DNA from: Pseudisothecium myosuroides
Taxonomy: Eukaryota > Streptophyta > Bryopsida > Hypnales > Lembophyllaceae
Length of the DNA: 64,000 nt
Assembly (NCBI GenBank): GCA_951799445.1
Contig: OX637293.1
Coordinates: 21,080,001-21,144,000 of the forward strand
Reading direction: 5' to 3'
Shown here: positions 21,899 to 33,849 of the stretch, in pieces
Numbering within the stretch: the stretch's first letter is position 1
Layout of the letters: each line of letters starts with the position of its first letter
Position numbers and translations under genes: made by a program
Notes under the pieces: generated by a model
What the model saw: only the letters and a program-made list of their open reading frames with translations
What the model was told of the DNA's origin: nothing
The model's database searches: none

Positions 21899-24543
21899 TC
21901 AAAAACGATCCAGAAGCAAGAAGTCATCATCTTCCAAAGTCTGCACATCTTTGTCACCTACAAAATGCTGTCGACCAATATCATTAACCATCCGAACGAA
22001 CTCTCGGCGCTTCTCGATGCCAAGAGGAACATATGGAAGTCGGAAAACAGGACGAATTAGGCCCAGCTGCGCGAGAGCTGTATTAAGGCCTATTGGGTTG
22101 GGTTCTACAAACAACCAATCGATCAATGGCATGAGCTTTGCGTTGAGATCCGCATCTTTGCCGTCAAAGAGCAATTTGTGCGTCAGCTGTGGTATCAAGT
22201 TGCTTACCACTGATATAACTCCCCTTGCACCATGATCCCACCTGTGAAGAATTCAAGAAGCATCAGGTACAAGTACAACAGCTTCCAGCGTAGACGAGTG
22301 TATCATCAAAAATATAAATGTACACGAAAATTTCTCCCGCAAGCACAATGCGCCACAGTAACCCATCAATGTTCCAATACCAGCTGCGAAGTCATTCCAG
22401 CTGGTATGATTTCGTGATACAAGATCAGGGAAAAATAAACTTACCGAGCATCATGGAACTGATCATCGTTTCCGCTCCAAATGGTAAGTCCACGATCAAC
22501 GTAACCACTGATGCGCTCATTACTCGTACATTCCTTGACACCTACAAAGTTAGGGTGTCCAGAAATCTTCTCGATTACAGAAGGGCTAATATCTTGACCT
22601 GTTCGCCCAGGAACGTTGTAGATAATAGTTGGACCCATCCCAAGCACACTTTCGAAATGTCTGATAAGCCCTTCACTGGAAGTTTTGCCATAATACGGAT
22701 TGATGTGAAGAGCTCCATGCATACCTACCGCAAACCCCTGTTCCGTTGCGTGAATAGCTTCCCTTGTTGAGTTGCTACCAGTGTTACCTGGAACACAGAC
22801 GCCACAGAGAACTGGATCATAAGTATACTACCAAGAGTATCATTAATAAGAGCAAAACACAAAAAAATTAAAAATCAGTAAAGAAAAACTTCGAGCAAGA
22901 AATATCCACACAGCAACATCATCAAGGTGCCCTGAACGACGAAAATACCAAACGGGTCTCTCGAGGAAATTGATTACAGCAGGTCGCCTATGATGAGAGA
23001 GTTTAAATAATGACGCCTACCGATTACTTTTATTCTGTCGCCAAAAATATTCACTGTATGAGCAATCAGCATGATATGTTCATCCCATGTCATAAGTTGC
23101 CCTTCTCCGGTGGTTCCTCCTACTATGAGACCCTCCGCACCATTTGCAATTTGCAAGTCAACGAGTGTATCAAAAGCTTCTAAATCAAAACGTCCATCTG
23201 GTAAGTAAGGCGTCTTGATAGCAGTTATCAACCTCAAATTCTTCACTGCTTCCACCGTATTGCTGCACAATGTGAAAAAACAAATTCAAATCACTGATAT
23301 CCAATAACAGCAAGAACGAATCCTGACCCGTAAATGGGCCTATGTGAAGATGCGTTATAAGTGCAACTTATAACTTACTAGAACATCTTAATGATGGCGC
23401 TCAAATGAAAGTTGTCCTCTATACCCTAAAAATCACATTTGTAGGCTTAGATCAGCCATTTCACTAACCAATAATTAATAAATTTGAAATAAAAAATTGA
23501 CAAAATCTTTGAAATTGAGTTCGAAATTGAGTTCGAAATTGAGATATTCACATTCCACAAATTAAATTTTTTTTTTTGTTAAGGGCTGCTATTAAGACTG
23601 AGAAAGTCAATTTTTGAATTGAAACATACTTGCACTCTTTGCCTTTTAAACATTTGCACAAATAAAGTTTTGGGAATTGAACTGCGTCAAATGTTAAATA
23701 CTGCAGTAAGAATTCAAGAAAATTTGGATGGATGAACACTCAATGGAAGAGGCATAATCTGTTCAACATTCAAAATATGCATGCTAGCCCAGTCAGGGAT
23801 TAACCTTTCAACGCCTGATTCCTATTTTAGATTTTACACATTTTTGTTTACATCTCCGTGCTAATGTAATATTCACCTAAATTTCATCAAATTGGTCGGA
23901 AAGAGAGACCCTCTTCTAAAGATTCAGGAATTGCTTTAGAAGAATGAGACGGTGTTTTAAAGAAAGAATACCCTGAACCCAACGCGCTCCTAAAGCACTC
24001 TGTTCATGGACGTCACAGTGCTTAGGTGTCAAAAAATTAACAAAGTCAAGTTAAAAAGCACTATCAAGACATTCTGTACGAAACTCCTAGAATTACTACA
24101 TAGATCTGACTACTAAACACCCACTCCAGAAAAAAACATTACCCAAACGTCTCTACAATTGCAGAGAAGTTGAAAACAGAGTCAAGAAAAATTAGCCTTC
24201 CAAGAGCTTTCTCCATAACCTTGCAAAACGGATTAAAGCCAACAACAAACCACGAACAACCCCTGCCAGATCAAAACAAAAGAAAACCCAATCAATACCT
24301 CCTCTTCGTTTCGTGGCTGCGCATTGGAAGCGGCGAAGCTTGCATCAACGCTGCCCTTGCAGCACCACCAACCTCGCGCTTCCCCGTCCCCGTCCCCGTC
24401 GTCGCGCCATTTCTGCCCCTCCAACCAATCTCCTGACCACGAAACGACAGCGAGCTTTGAAGCTCCAGCTCTCTCTTGCAATATCGCCCTTCCAGGCTCA
24501 TTGGATGGCACCGTAACCCCGCGATTCGCAACGTCGACGCCAT
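21899..24543 (-). CDS. DHDPS: 4-hydroxy-tetrahydrodipicolinate synthase, plastid precursor
   Basis: The enzyme condenses pyruvate with aspartate semialdehyde, the first committed and lysine-inhibited step of lysine synthesis in plastids. Four exons on the minus strand join in frame: 24,543-24,299, 23,262-23,021, 22,787-22,445 and 22,241-21,899. All introns are GT-AG (1,036, 233 and 203 bp), and the product is 390 residues. About the first 75 residues, rich in Ser, Arg and Gly, form the transit peptide. The enzyme starts near PMRSHETKR, as in Arabidopsis DHDPS. Catalytic landmarks are VGGTTGEG (substrate threonines), NPYYGK, YNVPGRT (proton-relay Tyr and substrate Arg) and GVKEC (Schiff-base Lys). 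The C-terminus [15 protein letters not shown] is plant-like. An in-frame open leader extends upstream to 24,804, but the Met at 24,543 is preferred. The 5' flank reaches into the left arm of the large inverted repeat. Confidence 0.93.
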
Positions 24544-25415
24544 CGTCGTGAACCTGTAACGTCCTGTGAATTTTTTTAAAATTCGATTCCGAGGCAAGAG
24601 AAACGATCCCTGGTGTCTGAAATTCTGGGTCTGGGAGGAAGGAGTGCAATTCGGAGGGGAGAATGAGGAGGAAACCGAAACCCTAACAAAAACCCTGCGA
24701 GCTGCGAGCTGATGACGGTGAAGGGCTGAAGAAGGGACAATTGGGCGGGAGATTCGGCCAATGGGAATGTGCTTAGGTGGACCCGGGCTGGAGTGAGGTG
24801 GCAAGCAGGGAAGTCCTTCCTGACTGGAATATGGATGAAATGAGGAAAATGAGTTTCATTGCAAATTGATGAGGAGAAGTGGTTGACTTTGGAGAAGGGG
24901 AGAAGGAGGTTTGCCGCTTGCCAGTTTTTTTTTTTTGCTTTCTGGTGCCAGATTGCACCCCAAAAAAGAATTTGGCTAAAAAAATGGTAACAAGCTGTGA
25001 AGTTTTTCGCCAAAAAACTTCGAATTTAAAAAATATCTTGGATGAAATTGCTAAATTTGGTGGATGAAAACGTAATTATAGACATGTGATATGTGCTAAT
25101 GTGATATTTTCTATCCAATAGGTGGATGAATGCTTAAATTTGGAGTATCACTGTAACATTTTATATTGCCACTTTGCCACTTCATTAAAAATGAAAAAAA
25201 GAAGCCCTGAGGCTTGGCATTGATTGATAAAGAGCTAGATGTGAGGAAGTTTGCATTGGACCTTATTTAATAAGCAAGCTAGTGTTACAAAGATAAAGTA
25301 TCTGTAGCTAAAGTTATGTTCGCACTTGGTGTTAGGGGTGATGTTTGCAATTCGAATCCGGTTTGGAAGTAGGTCTAATTTCGTTCCTAACACCTTTAGT
25401 AACAACATTCTTTAA

Positions 25416-25636
25416 CCCTTAAACGTCAAGGTGGACGTTTTGCGGCCAATGAATGACAAGAGAATCTTTTGTGTAGGACAGAAGTGCACCTATTCATCTT
25501 CCAAATTTTTTGGGAAAAAGGAAGATCATCTACAATATTTTGATTTCCAATGAGTGCTTTTGCATTATTTTAATCCAACAATCCACATGGTGACAAAATA
25601 GATGATTTGTACATTTATGAGCCCGTCGTTTAAGGA
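25416..25636. mobile_element. TTAA-flanked MITE (221 bp), absent from the sister arm
   Basis: TTAA lies at 25,412-25,415 and 25,637-25,640. The ends are CCCTTAAACG and CGTTTAAGGA. In the right arm the homologous position (41,353-41,356) has one TTAA within TTGGTGTTAAAGAGTG, so the precise insertion, or precise loss, is directly visible. Confidence 0.85.
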
Positions 25637-26389
25637 TTAACACTAAGTGCAAACATACCTTAATATTTAATCATAAGATGGCCTCAAGACTATTGTGAAT
25701 CTATGACTGGTTGTTTGACTAATCAAATGTCATTAATAAGGATAGAAAGTGGAAGAAATAAATTTCAGTTCCAAAATTGAAGAGATATTCATGTCTGAAG
25801 TTCATCTAAGTAGAGCACCAATATTTGATAGTAGGATTATTCATAAATCAAGCGTAATGCATTTTACAAAGAATGCATGAAAGTTCAATTGCCATGGTCC
25901 ATTACATCTATGCGTACTCTAAAAGCAATGCTAAAAAAAAGAATTAGTTGGAACCACCCTATGCCCCTATGTCACATGAAACACATAACAATCCAAGCAT
26001 CACTTGCAATCGCCCCAATGACAAGTATGCACACAAATGTCACTTCATGTTGCTTCTCAACAAAAAAAACATAACCTTTCAAACCATTGTATAGATCAAT
26101 GCACACTTGCAAAGCTATGCATAAAAGAAAGTTGGAATCGCCCCAATCATGCCCCCATGTCACATAAGTCATAGAGCAATCCAAGTGTCACTTGCAAATT
26201 TTACTCCAATTACAAACAATTTCTTTCAAACAAAACAAACAAAACCTTTGAAACCGGTCCATTCTAAACAGTCATCAATGCAAACTCTAAAAAACTTATG
26301 CACAAGAAAAGTTTGAAAGACCACCACATGTGACATGTAACACTATATTTCATGCACACATGACTTACAATTGTATTCAACTATATTAA

Positions 26390-26612
26390 CCATGTAAAGA
26401 CAAGTTGGTCACCATAGAAATCATTCTTTTTGATATAGTGTGAATCATCTACTTTAAAAAAAATAAAAATATTCATTGGAGGTCAAACTACTGTGCAAGA
26501 CCTCCCTTTCTTGGACAAAATTCCAAAGGTGAACATTTGCACTTTTGTTCTTCATAGAAGGATTCTCTATGGCTTCCACTAGATACTTTGTGTCTTCAAT
26601 GGCATTACAGGA
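26390..26612. mobile_element. TTAA-flanked MITE (223 bp), absent from the sister arm
   Basis: TTAA lies at 26,386-26,389 and 26,613-26,616. The right arm carries a single TTAA at the same place (40,421-40,424, within GATTTAATATAGTTG). This is the uninterrupted form of the element split at 14,753-15,881. Confidence 0.85.
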
Positions 26613-26699
26613 TTAAACAAACAATCGTTTTATTATGAAGCATTTATTCAATTGATTACAAATCACAAACATGCGCATGGGTGCAAACAACCATATCCA

Positions 26700-27094
26700 C
26701 AATATTTCAACTACCTATCCCCATCAACCTACACACAACATCATGCAAAACTTCACCACAAAATTCGTTGGCTTCCATGGTGCCACTATATTTGCCTCTA
26801 TCCTTTAATGACATTCCTTTGGTCCAATTGTCATTGTGTTTGTTGCTTTGAGGTTTTTCCCATCACAAAATTGGTCCTCCAACATGGCCACATGATTTGG
26901 AGAAACTACAACGGATACAACCCCGCGATAAGGTTTATCATGTTCAGCACATTAGGAGCCAAATAGATTGAAGGACTCATCCCGCACAACCATACCCAGA
27001 GGGGCGAGGGTGAAAGCCACTAAAGTGATAGCATGCAACCCAGAGAGGATGAGGCCGCAAGAAAGCTTGTTGACAAACATGAGAGCATGCATTA
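26700..27094 (-). pseudogene. Decayed copy of the secreted eight-cysteine gene
   Basis: The minus strand retains stretches similar to the intact gene at 27,723-28,190, for example TTTGTCAACAAGCTT for the start of the mature domain and ATTGGACCAAAGG near its end. Frameshifts and stops break the frame throughout. A premature TAG after CCGT (the codons for PYPL) is shared with the right-arm pseudogene, so it was already broken before the arms were duplicated. Confidence 0.7.
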
Positions 27095-27722
27095 CATCAA
27101 TGCATCTTCCAAAAGAAATATAAAAAAAAAATTAGTTAAAACAACCTATGTCCCTATATTAGATGAAACACATAACAATCCAAGTATCACTTGCAATCGC
27201 ATTCAATAACAATCAAGTAAACACACAACTATCACTTCCAACCACTTCTCAACAACAACAACAACAACAACAAAACTTTTCAAACAATCCTCTAGACTTG
27301 TAAAGCTATGCATAAAAGAGAGTTGGAACCACCCTAACCATGCCTTGATGTCACATAAATCATAGAGCAACCCAAGCATCGCTACAATCACCCTAATTAC
27401 AAGCAATTCCTACCTCATGCAACTTCTCAACAACAACAACAAAACCTTTCAAACCCGAGTCCATTGTACACATCAATACATGCTCTAAAACTTATACACA
27501 AAAAAAAGTTGCAGGGGACTGCCACATGTGACACTCAACATCTCATGCACACATCTCTCGCAATTGTATTCAACCGTATTATTTAAACCAACATTCAATC
27601 ATTTTATTCCAAAACGTTTCCTCAATTACACATTATAAAGATGTGTACACTTCAAGGATGCAAACAGCCATGCATGTCCACAAAATTTCTTGAAACCACC
27701 CACCGTACCCCGAATCGATTGA

Positions 27723-28190
27723 TCACGCTAGACACCGTATCATGCAAAACATCACCGGAGCATCTATCGGTTCTTGCGTTGCCTCTATCTTGGTCTCAAT
27801 CCCTAGACCATCTTCACCGCATCCCTTTGGTCCAATCGTCACTATGTTTGTCGCCTTGAGGTTCCGCCCGATCATACAGTAAGTCCCCCCGTGCCCTATG
27901 ATCTGGAGAAACTGCAACGGATACGGCCCCACGATGGGGTCCAATGTCGTCCGCACTCCATTGGGAGCCAAGTAGACAATGGGACACCGCGCACAACCAT
28001 AGCCGGGGGGAGGAGGGTGGAAGCCACTGATCACGGAGCAGCACCCGGGAGGGTGGTAGAGGAAGAGGTCGTGGGAAAACGTGTTGATGAACGTGAGAGC
28101 GCCCTCTGTTGTCTGTGCACACAACGCCAACACCGTCACCAACACCAACACGACGGATTGCCGCTTCCGCAGCACAGAGGTCGTCCCCAT
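27723..28190 (-). CDS. Secreted small eight-cysteine protein, family unknown (left copy)
   Basis: This intronless gene encodes 155 residues. A basic start (MGTTSVLRKRQ) and a hydrophobic stretch (about residues 12-25) form a signal peptide, with cleavage likely between residues 25 and 31. The mature part of about 125 residues has eight cysteines at 50, 51, 66, 69, 105, 124, 149 and 153. It also has a proline-rich loop (HPPPPGYGCARC) and alternating hydrophobic residues suggesting beta strands. An extracellular, disulfide-bonded protein is likely. I cannot place it in a known family; it lacks thaumatin or lipid-transfer signatures. The Met at 28,190 is preferred over an upstream in-frame Met at 28,283 because the signal peptide follows directly and TATAAATC lies about 120 bases upstream. 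Its twin is at 38,840-39,307. Confidence 0.75.
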   Translation of the reverse strand: MGTTSVLRKRQSVVLVLVTVLALCAQTTEGALTFINTFSHDLFLYHPPGCCSVISGFHPPPPGYGCARCPIVYLAPNGVRTTLDPIVGPYPLQFLQIIGHGGTYCMIGRNLKATNIVTIGPKGCGEDGLGIETKIEATQEPIDAPVMFCMIRCLA

Positions 28191-28310
28191 TGTGGAGATT
28201 AGTGGAGCCAGAGTCGATGGAATGGAAACCAGTGGGAGATACAGTAAATGATCGATATGAGAGCTAGACAGTGTGTAGTGCAAATTGCAATGGACAAGCT
28301 AAGGGAGTGA

Positions 28311-28320
28311 TCGATTTATA
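28311..28320 (-). promoter_or_regulatory. TATA box of the left eight-cysteine gene
   Basis: TATAAATCGA on the minus strand, preceded by CCAA, lies about 120 bases before the chosen start codon. The matching site in the right arm is at 38,706-38,715, so the core promoter is conserved in both copies. Confidence 0.55.
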
Positions 28321-28796
28321 TTGGTTGTGAGTTGCAGGAGCTTGTAATTCAAGTTGCTTGACTTGCGGTCTGTGTGCATGGCTGGTCGTCATCTGCTGTA
28401 CGTCGTGATGGGGAGAAGGATCTGGTTCTGTGACCCTTGCAAGCGGATTGGGATCCGTTTTTTGGAAGGGAAGGGAATGATGCTCAAGTCGTGGTCTTGA
28501 GGCGGACTGACTTGTAGTGGGGTCTTCGTACGTAGTCGGGGTCTTCATTCATAGTTCAGGTAGAGAGCTCAAGGCGATCAAAACGGAGCCACTCAAAAGA
28601 TGCTTATATTCTGTACATCTCAAAATTCAATAGGTATATATATATATATATATATTTACGAAGAAACGATTTTAGAACATCTACCCCCAAAAAATTGACC
28701 CTTGGTAACATTAGAAGATATAATTATTAATCAATTTAAGGATTGAAAATTGTTCATAATAGAAAAAACTGTCGATTTTAGGTATGCCTACATTAA

Positions 28797-28939
28797 CCCT
28801 TGAAGGATGTTGAGGCCCAAAAGTATTTGATGGGTGACTTCATTGTTCACCGTAAAAACAAAGAATGCACCTATTGGTTCAATAATCAGAGAATTTTGGT
28901 GCCTCTACCTTGGTCATGGAGGGCCTCATCTTTCAAGGA
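28797..28939. mobile_element. TTAA-flanked MITE (143 bp), left-arm copy
   Basis: The ends are CCCTTGAAGGATG and CATCTTTCAAGGA, flanked by TTAA at 28,793-28,796 and 28,940-28,943. It is present in both arms at the same place (38,079-38,221), so it predates the duplication. Confidence 0.8.
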
Positions 28940-29064
28940 TTAATGACTCTTGTTTTCTTGACTTCTCTCCTTGTTGACCTTGTTTCATGACTTTTTCCAC
29001 ATTGATGTGTTACGAAGCCTTGGTTTATTGATTGAAATTTGTATTCCAATCTAGGTGTTATTAA

Positions 29065-29938
29065 CTTCTAAAGGACCAAGGCTTTTTTTCCATCAAAACC
29101 CACTCAAAACTACCATTTCTATTTCAAAAGGCAAAAGGTATTAAAAATTGTTTTTTTTTAATATCTATCCATAGGATCCTACAATAAACTAGTATAAGAA
29201 TGTGTGGAAGGAATTTCAAATACTTTGACCTCGTAGATTCTAAGATATTTACATTTAAAGTGAATAAGATGGGATTTTTTTCACCTTGCTTGACTAGATT
29301 ATAAGATTTTGAATCTTCTTGGGCCTCAACATCCTTCAAGGGGTAATGTTGTTGTTGAAGAATTGAATTGCAAGTCAATAGGAAGAAAAACTAAATTGTT
29401 TATAGCTCTAGGATTGATAGAATTGAAACGCACTAATGTCAATGGTGAGATTATTCTACTAATCAAACCAAACTTTTTTCAAAATTTGACTTTGCACCTT
29501 CTTAACTTTAATTTTTTGCACTACAAAATTTTGAGCTTTAAATCTTTATGGTGGAGAATTGAGTTGAGAATCTAGGGAAAAAAATTCAAAAAAAATTAAT
29601 TTTCATTCTTTACAAAATTGTTAAGTAGAAGTAGGTACAAGATAGAAGGAAAATCTAAAATATTAATATCTCTAAGATGGAATTAAAATGCACTAATTCC
29701 AATGGTGAGATTGTTCTTGTAAGAAAACTAAACCATGTGGAACTATTTCTTTTGAAAAATTGTAAAAATTGCATCTAAAAATGAATCCTACAAGTTATTT
29801 TTTCAAGAAGATGCTCTAAATGCCCCCAAAACAAGATTGTCCATAACTTTCTCATAACAAATCCAAATGGAGTCATTAGAGAAAAAGTTGGGCCTCTAGA
29901 GGGCTGCTCCACAGCCCTTCAAGGACCCCAAAGTTAAC
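29065..29938. mobile_element. TTAA-flanked ~0.9-kb element crossing the arm boundary
   Basis: It starts after TTAA (29,061-29,064) with CTTCTAAAGGACCAAGG. The interior resembles 14,820-15,724 and 31,829-32,728. The inverted-duplication breakpoint (29,216) falls inside it: the right arm keeps only the first 150 bp. The right end near 29,935 (AAGGACCCCAAAGTTAA) is uncertain. Confidence 0.6.
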
Positions 29939-29939
29939 C

Positions 29940-30190
29940 TTTTTTTGGGCTTAAGGATATATATTTCCCCTATTCTCGTTCACCATCCATCAGACTGTCA
30001 AGGGCTCCAAATCCGAGTTTAAGTATTCAATAATCAAAATTAAAGTACCCTAATGCACCTTAATCTGATTATTGAACAACTTAAAATTGGATGCTAATTG
30101 AACTCTAACCAAGAGTAGGAAAATAAAGCAAATGTCAATGAAATATGCTTTCCACATTGCCATCAATTTTTTTTATGGCAATGTAGAAGA
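29940..30190. other. No gene
   Basis: This is AT-rich sequence between two mobile elements, and nothing is recognised in it. Confidence 0.4.
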
Positions 30191-30830
30191 CTAACTTCAT
30201 TGGCACTTGGTGTGAATGAAGGGTGAAGAGGTTCTTTTTATAACAAAATCAATTGTCCATCATGAATTGCCAAAGAATATGGGATAATTTGAAGTTGAGA
30301 GATTGGCCGCTCATTATCAAAATGCAGGAATTGTGTTAAAAGTTAAATTTTAGACTTCTTTTAGGCATAGTAGAATAACTATTTTGAAAAAAAATTGAAC
30401 TAAAAAAAGTTGGAAAATTAAGCTAAATTTTATCTCCAAAAATTGGTTTGAGGTTTAGAGCCTTCTACCAAAAGTTATGAACAAAATTCAAAGAAGGTGT
30501 TTGAAAATGTCCAAAACAATGTCCCATCCAACCCCTCTCAGAATTTTGTCTATAACTTTTAGTTGGAGTCTCAAAACCTCAAACGGATTTTTTAAAATAA
30601 AATTTAGCTTAATTCCCCAACTTTTTTTAGTTCAAAGTTTTTTCAAAATAGTTATTCTACTATGCCTAAATGAGGTCTGAAATTTAAATTTTAACACAAT
30701 TCCTGCATTTGGCTTACCTATGAGTGGTTGAGTTCCAATTAATCCTAATTTACATATCCCACTTGGATTGCTTGACCTACTACTACCCCAATCCTATAAA
30801 GAGCTTCTCTTCTCATCTCTAGGCTTACAA
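30190..30830. mobile_element. Foldback element, diverged relative of the 8-kb copy
   Basis: The central arms at 30,322-30,490 and 30,540-30,708 pair well. Weaker pairing continues outward to about 30,226 and 30,815. The outer motif CTTTATAGGATTGGGGTAG, read on the complement of the right end, recurs in the hairpin at 1-135 and near the ends of the 8,181-8,802 copy. Confidence 0.7.
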
Positions 30831-31049
30831 AATGAGTTAAGTGGCTTCTCAAGTTAGTTGCCTTCGGCAACTAGCTTAAAAAGCCACATAATTTTGGAAT
30901 TTGTCCATGTGTTTAAAAAAAAAATCACTCCATTTGGCTTAATTGAACCTAGTTGGACTAATTTGTCAATTAAACAAATTGTACTTGGTTGCCCTGTACT
31001 TTGCTGCCTTGATGGAGGTCCTGACATTTTTGGCGAAAGTCAGATCGGG

Positions 31050-31455
31050 TGAAGTTCGCGATATTGAGAATCTCTAGGGTCAGCGATGATATGGAAATTC
31101 ATAAGGATGTCACTCTGGAGCGGCCCTCCAGAGGCCCTGTTCTTTTTGTAATGTGAATCAAAGCTTTCCATACAAACAAAAATATAGTCTATGAGAAAAA
31201 AATTTAAGAATTTCAAATGTTTCAAATGTTTTTTTGTTGCCCCCTCTTCCCCCTTCTCCCGTCTTTTGAGCTTATTTGGACATAACTTTTGTTCCCTGGC
31301 ACCGATTGAGAAAAATTATATTTCCACAAAGCTAATCAATTTTTTTATCTTCAAAAAAGTTTCAAAAAATCTGGACAAAAATTTAGTCTATAGGTATTTG
31401 TCCAAAATCCCATTTGTCCCCTTAAGAAACAAATGGTCCTTTAGGGATTAAAATC
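31050..31455. repeat. Partial copy of the TTAA ~0.9-kb element
   Basis: The right end reads GGTCCTTTAGGGATTAA, and the interior shares TTATATTTCCACAAAGCTA and AAAAAAGTTTCAAAAAATC-like blocks with 15,590-15,720. The left end is not resolved. Confidence 0.55.
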
Positions 31456-31828
31456 ACTAGAGGTGATACTATGTCAATTAAGAAACCATTTGTTGCTTGC
31501 TCCATGTCAGCAACAACGGTTACCACATCAATGGTGCCCAATCACCAATTACATCCAACTCAACAAATATATAAGTAGCTACATTGAATATATATTGTCA
31601 CATCAATGGGACTTAGTCATCTATTGTATCTATTTCAACAAATACGTCATGCATCCTAGACTACATCAGCCAAGTCTGGTCAACGATGCCGTCCACATCA
31701 ATAATAGAAGCTAACAAACTTTCACATTAGAAAATGAATGAGAAGGAATAAATGACTAACTTGTGAATGATTACTCATCCAAATTCATTCTAACCCTGAA
31801 ATTGTTTTTTGTCATTGTCTATTCTTAT

Positions 31829-32728
31829 TTCCTAAAGTACCAAAGTCCCCTTGGGGGAAACTTGAGATTTCGGGTAGGCCCGTCTAGCCTGAAATTTTGA
31901 ACTAATTTTTTGAATTTTTTTTGAAGGTAGAAAATCACATTATCTTTCTAAGAATATAATTTTTTTTCAATCGGTGCCTGGGAACAAAAGTTATGCCATC
32001 CTAAAGCAAAATAGTAGTTCGTTGGGTAGAAAAAAAAAAAAATTAATTAATTTTTTCCCCCCTCAAAGATCATGTTTTTATCTACATCTAAAGCTTTGAT
32101 TCATTCTATTTGGACTAATAATGAAAAAGTTATGGACAATCTTGTTTCTCGAGCAATTTAAACATCTTCTTCAAAAACAACTTATAGAATTCATTTTTTA
32201 ATGCAATTTTCAATTTTTTTCAATTTTTTTTTTGACAAGGTCGAGTTTGTTTTCACAAACAATTCCATAATTGGAATTATGGTGTTCTAATTCCATTTAA
32301 GAACTATTAACAATTTAGTGTTTCGATCAATTTTGGACCTACTTCTACTTAACAATTTGTTTATACATGATAATCAAGTTTTGATATGCTGAATTTTTTT
32401 TCCCCGACTCTCAACTCAAATGTTCAACATAAAAAAATTTAACTTTATGGTATGTAGTGAAAAAAATATCCACAAATGGCCATCAAATTCATCTGAAATT
32501 GCAAGAAACAGTTCAATTTTATTTTTTTCCAACTTTGAATGCTAATATCTTCCAATCAAAACGGTCAAATTTCTTGAAATTTTTACCACATGATCTGAGG
32601 CAAGTGAGGTACAAGATCCTAGGGTTGGATTCTAAGAAAAATGTTTTTTTGGGTTTCTTGAGTGATCGCAGCAGAAATGGCAATTTTCAGTGGTTCCAAA
32701 GCTAGAAAATGCCTTGGTATTTTAGGGG
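31829..32728. mobile_element. TTAA-flanked ~0.9-kb element, inverted orientation
   Basis: The right end reads CCTTGGTATTTTAGGGG followed by TTAA (32,729-32,732). The left end TTCCTAAAGTACCAAAG follows TTAT, a one-base variant of TTAA. Along its length it matches 14,820-15,724 in reverse, including the paired CCTTGGGGG/CCCCTGAGGGG motif. Confidence 0.7.
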
Positions 32729-33389
32729 TTAATGATTGGTTTTGCAATCATAAACGCCAATCATCAATAGCCTTTTTTTACTAGTATAATAGCTATTGCT
32801 CTACTCAATACCATATCTATTTAAATTATCCCAAAGCTTCTGTATGTCCAAAAGTGATGGTGTTCTATATGAAGAGTTGGACTTCTAACTACTAGTTTGC
32901 CTCCATATAGCTTGCCTCCATATAACATGTCTTTATATGGCCTCTCTCAGTATGGCCTGAATCCGTTTAGCCTACCTAGCTTGCTTTAATATTTAATCAT
33001 CACAATTATTGTAGAGCCTAAACAAATCAAGCCTTTGGTCAAATGAGGGTATTCTCTTAATTGGGTTTGTGATTCAACATCCATATATGTCTCTACATAT
33101 GGGCTATTAGATTCCACGGATGGTTGTTCACAACATTTTCGTTCCTTCTCATCTTATAATGTCTTCATATCCTCTTCATCCACAAGCGACCTGTCCAAAT
33201 CCTTGAGAGAATCATCTAATTTTTTTTTTTTTGTCAAACAACATGATGAGCTTTACCATCTAATTTTTAAGCTTCACTATATATTTGATCTTTGGCTAAA
33301 ACAAATAATATCCAAATCATAAAAATTAAACAAATATACGCACCTAAATATTAAAAAAACTATCATGCTCCACTCTAGTCATTGAACAA

Positions 33390-33842
33390 GAGGTAAAATT
33401 GCCAATCCTGTACATATAAAGGAGGCCATAATGCACACCATGGAGGCAATAAAGAAGCCAAACATCCACTTAGTTGATATTTGGACTTTCATCAAGGCCC
33501 TTGTTTGGTCATTGTTGTTGTAAACAAACAAAGTTTCCTTAGCTCTAATCAACATGGTGCCTACAAACGTTTGTACAGAAGTCCTTCCATAGCAACATAC
33601 TATTCATATGTATTTGCTAGAGCTAGGGAATTAGGTGGAGTAAACTGAAAGTAGTCTGCATAGCCAAGAGGAGGTTGCAACCACCCATCAGACGCTACAC
33701 TAGCTATGAGTGCCGCACCAATGAGCACAAAGTTGACTTGGGTGATATACATGTCATTGGATTTCTTCAGATGGTCTACCACACTAGGCATTTGCAATAG
33801 TTGTTGTATGCAACTTTGGTATCCTGAAGTTGGCATTGGCAT
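33390..33842 (-). pseudogene. PGG-domain (ankyrin-type) membrane protein fragment
   Basis: The minus strand reads VVDHLKKSNDMYITQVNFVL, then SDGWLQPPLGYADYFQF, a match to the PGG transmembrane module found at the C-terminus of plant ankyrin-repeat proteins. The frame stops right after ALANTYE, where intact relatives continue. It resumes in another frame as MLIRAKETLFVYNNND and QISTKWMFGFFIASMVC, the last membrane helix. A stop, a small deletion and a frameshift therefore break it. No ankyrin repeats are recognised upstream. Confidence 0.6.
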
Positions 33843-33849
33843 GCCTCCT

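Larger units (their letters stand above)
24820..29216. repeat. Left arm of a large inverted duplication
   Basis: This arm pairs in inverted orientation with 37,802-41,660. The inner 1.8 kb (27,400-29,216) is nearly identical to its partner, while the outer 2.6 kb is visibly diverged. The arm contains the secreted eight-cysteine gene, an older pseudogene copy, serial blocks around CAAAACCTTTCAAAC, AAC triplet runs (27,250-27,275 and 27,430-27,445), an AT microsatellite (28,632-28,654), and two TTAA insertions absent from the partner. Its outer end overlaps the 5' flank of the DHDPS gene. Confidence 0.9.

Noticed and set aside
25340..25385. tRNA gene (TTCGAATCC-like loop)
   Set aside because: No acceptor, D or anticodon stems can be folded around it.
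27814..28122. Overlapping 100-codon frames antisense or shifted within the eight-cysteine gene
   Set aside because: They lack a signal peptide and are shadows of the GC-rich main frame.
28264..28548. 94-codon frame upstream of the left eight-cysteine gene, repeated at 38,478
   Set aside because: It lies in the promoter and leader region of both copies, crosses the TATA box, and is conserved only because the arms are near-identical.
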